Source: Chitinophagales bacterium (GTDB lineage Bacteria; Bacteroidota; Bacteroidia; Chitinophagales; UBA2359). Taken from it: a stretch of 5,684 bases of DNA. Below, one piece after another: positions 5,045-5,684 of the stretch. The notes beneath the pieces were generated by a model. The model saw nothing but the letters and a program-made list of their open reading frames with translations, searched no databases and was not told the DNA's origin. The first letter of the stretch is position 1. Each line of letters opens with the position of its first letter. The stretch is from contig JAHDDN010000368.1 of NCBI GenBank assembly GCA_020629335.1, positions 1 through 5,684 on the forward strand. The letters are read 5' to 3'. The translations under genes were made by a program, and so were the position numbers.

Positions 5045-5593
5045 ATGAGTAAATTTGATTTTTTAAAAGAGACCTTACAAAACCTAAAGGCAGCAGGTAG
5101 CAAACTTATTTCTAATAATGCTATCCAAAAAATGATTGGGCCAATCGACTTTTTAGAAGCTGATTGTATCATCCAATTAGAAGCTGGTAAAGGGAAATTG
5201 ACTGAGACACTGCTAGAGGAAATGAAGCCTACTGGTAAATTACTATGCTTTAAAAGCGATGAAAAAGATATCCAAGCACTGCGTCAGCTGGAAGATGACC
5301 GCTTAGAAATCATCGAAGATTCTCCAGAGAATATGGGTGAATACTTAGAGGATAATGGCTTTATGAAAGCCAACTATATAGTGTCATCTTTGCCACTTCA
5401 CGACCTACCTAAAGAACTTTCGGACAGTTTATTAAAAGTCATTCAGGAACGTTTAGAGCGAGATGGCTACTATTCTCAACTACAATACAAAGTAAAATCG
5501 GGTGCCATATTCGAAAAACACTTTAATGATGTGAAAATGAAACTTGTGATAGGCACCATACCTCACTTTGTTTTTGTTTGTAAAAATTCTTAA
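5045..5593 (+). CDS. PmtA-like class I SAM methyltransferase-fold protein with degenerate cofactor motifs
   Basis: This 182-residue soluble protein reads along its whole length like the small PmtA/rRNA-adenine-methyltransferase-like family of Bacteroidota: an N-terminal F-D-F-L-K-E-T-L-Q-N-L helix, a Rossmann-type region from about 30, and I-V-S-S-L-P-L-H-D-L-P-K-E-L (residues 117-130) at the catalytic edge, then a Q-L-Q-Y segment and a conserved-looking I-P-H-F-V-F-V-C end. Family members methylate phospholipids or are uncharacterised. Here motif I, usually LGxGxG, reads I-Q-L-E-A-G-K-G (first Gly to Glu), and the acidic residue after strand beta-2, usually in FExD/FEIN, appears as F-K-S-D. 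SAM binding may be weakened or lost. The ATG fits the usual family N-terminus. It is transcribed away from the sulfur operon and lies 21 nt before the DUF368 gene. Confidence 0.7.
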   Translation: MSKFDFLKETLQNLKAAGSKLISNNAIQKMIGPIDFLEADCIIQLEAGKGKLTETLLEEMKPTGKLLCFKSDEKDIQALRQLEDDRLEIIEDSPENMGEYLEDNGFMKANYIVSSLPLHDLPKELSDSLLKVIQERLERDGYYSQLQYKVKSGAIFEKHFNDVKMKLVIGTIPHFVFVCKNS

Positions 5594-5603
5594 TTACTAT
5601 CCA

Positions 5604-5611
5604 TACCTTTT
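5604..5611 (+). promoter_or_regulatory. Possible -7-like box before the DUF368 gene
   Basis: TACCTTTT differs from TAnnTTTG only at the last base and ends three bases before the ATG at 5615. It could give the downstream gene its own nearly leaderless transcript. With a 21-nt gap, simple read-through from the gene before is equally likely. Confidence 0.25.
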
Positions 5612-5614
5612 ACC

Positions 5615-5684
5615 ATGAGCATTTTAACAATTTTAAAAGGTGCTGCTATGGGAATTGCTGAAGCGATTCCTGGTGTATCTGGCG
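5615..5684 (+). CDS. DUF368 / PopT-type polyprenyl-phosphate translocase (3' truncated)
   Basis: Only the first 23 codons are inside the window: MSILTILKGAAMGIAEAIPG followed by VSG. The segment K-G-x2-M-G-I-A-E-x-I-P-G-V-S-G is the hallmark N-terminal membrane motif of DUF368 proteins. Members of this family are flippase-type recyclers of undecaprenyl phosphate in the cytoplasmic membrane, supplying the lipid carrier for cell-envelope synthesis. The frame is open to the right edge, so the rest of the gene lies outside. It follows the methyltransferase-like gene closely and in the same direction, so the two may share a transcript. Confidence 0.85.
   Translation, partial: MSILTILKGAAMGIAEAIPGVSG

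Overview
The window reads as chromosomal DNA from a member of the Bacteroidota. Four things point there: the AT-rich sequence ahead of start codons with no Shine-Dalgarno motifs, a perfect Bacteroidota-type -7 promoter box (TAnnTTTG) just ahead of one gene, REP-like palindromes between genes, and the protein families themselves. A Saprospiria/Chitinophagia-like organism is my impression only; no rRNA or other marker gene is present to fix it.

Layout: positions 1-986 (+) hold the 3' part of a Rieske-type oxygenase large subunit, cut by the left edge. Positions 987-1250 are a gene-free convergent region packed with repeat-like sequence: ATTTATCATT units, GC-rich hairpins and a 31-nt near-perfect palindrome. 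Positions 1251-4806 (-) hold a compact five-gene sulfur operon. Read 5'->3' on the minus strand it is an ArsR/SmtB-family repressor, a TauE/SafE permease, a three-domain persulfide dioxygenase-sulfurtransferase of CstB type, and two half-size YeeE/YedE (PmpA/PmpB-like) membrane proteins. Positions 4807-5044 are a divergent regulatory region with an 8-2-8 perfect inverted repeat of ArsR-operator type, candidate promoters in both directions, and a REP hairpin plus an 18-nt repeat lying between the operator and the repressor gene. Positions 5045-5593 (+) encode a PmtA-like SAM methyltransferase-fold protein with eroded cofactor motifs. From 5615 (+) a DUF368/PopT-type membrane protein starts and runs off the right edge.

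How the genes fit together: the five-gene block looks like a self-regulated module for detoxifying reactive sulfur. Persulfides formed from sulfide would be oxidised by the iron MBL domain and converted to thiosulfate with the C-terminal rhodanese. TauE/SafE would export sulfite or a related anion, and the YeeE/YedE pair would move thiosulfate or another sulfur species across the inner membrane. The repressor carries a Cys-x3-Cys pair near its C-terminus, so it may sense thiols, persulfides or metals directly. The module recalls the staphylococcal cst operon (which uses a CsoR-family repressor) and the proteobacterial bigR operon (ArsR-family repressor), combining parts of both. No sulfide:quinone oxidoreductase lies in the window. 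The flanking oxygenase, methyltransferase-like and DUF368 genes are probably unrelated to the sulfur module.
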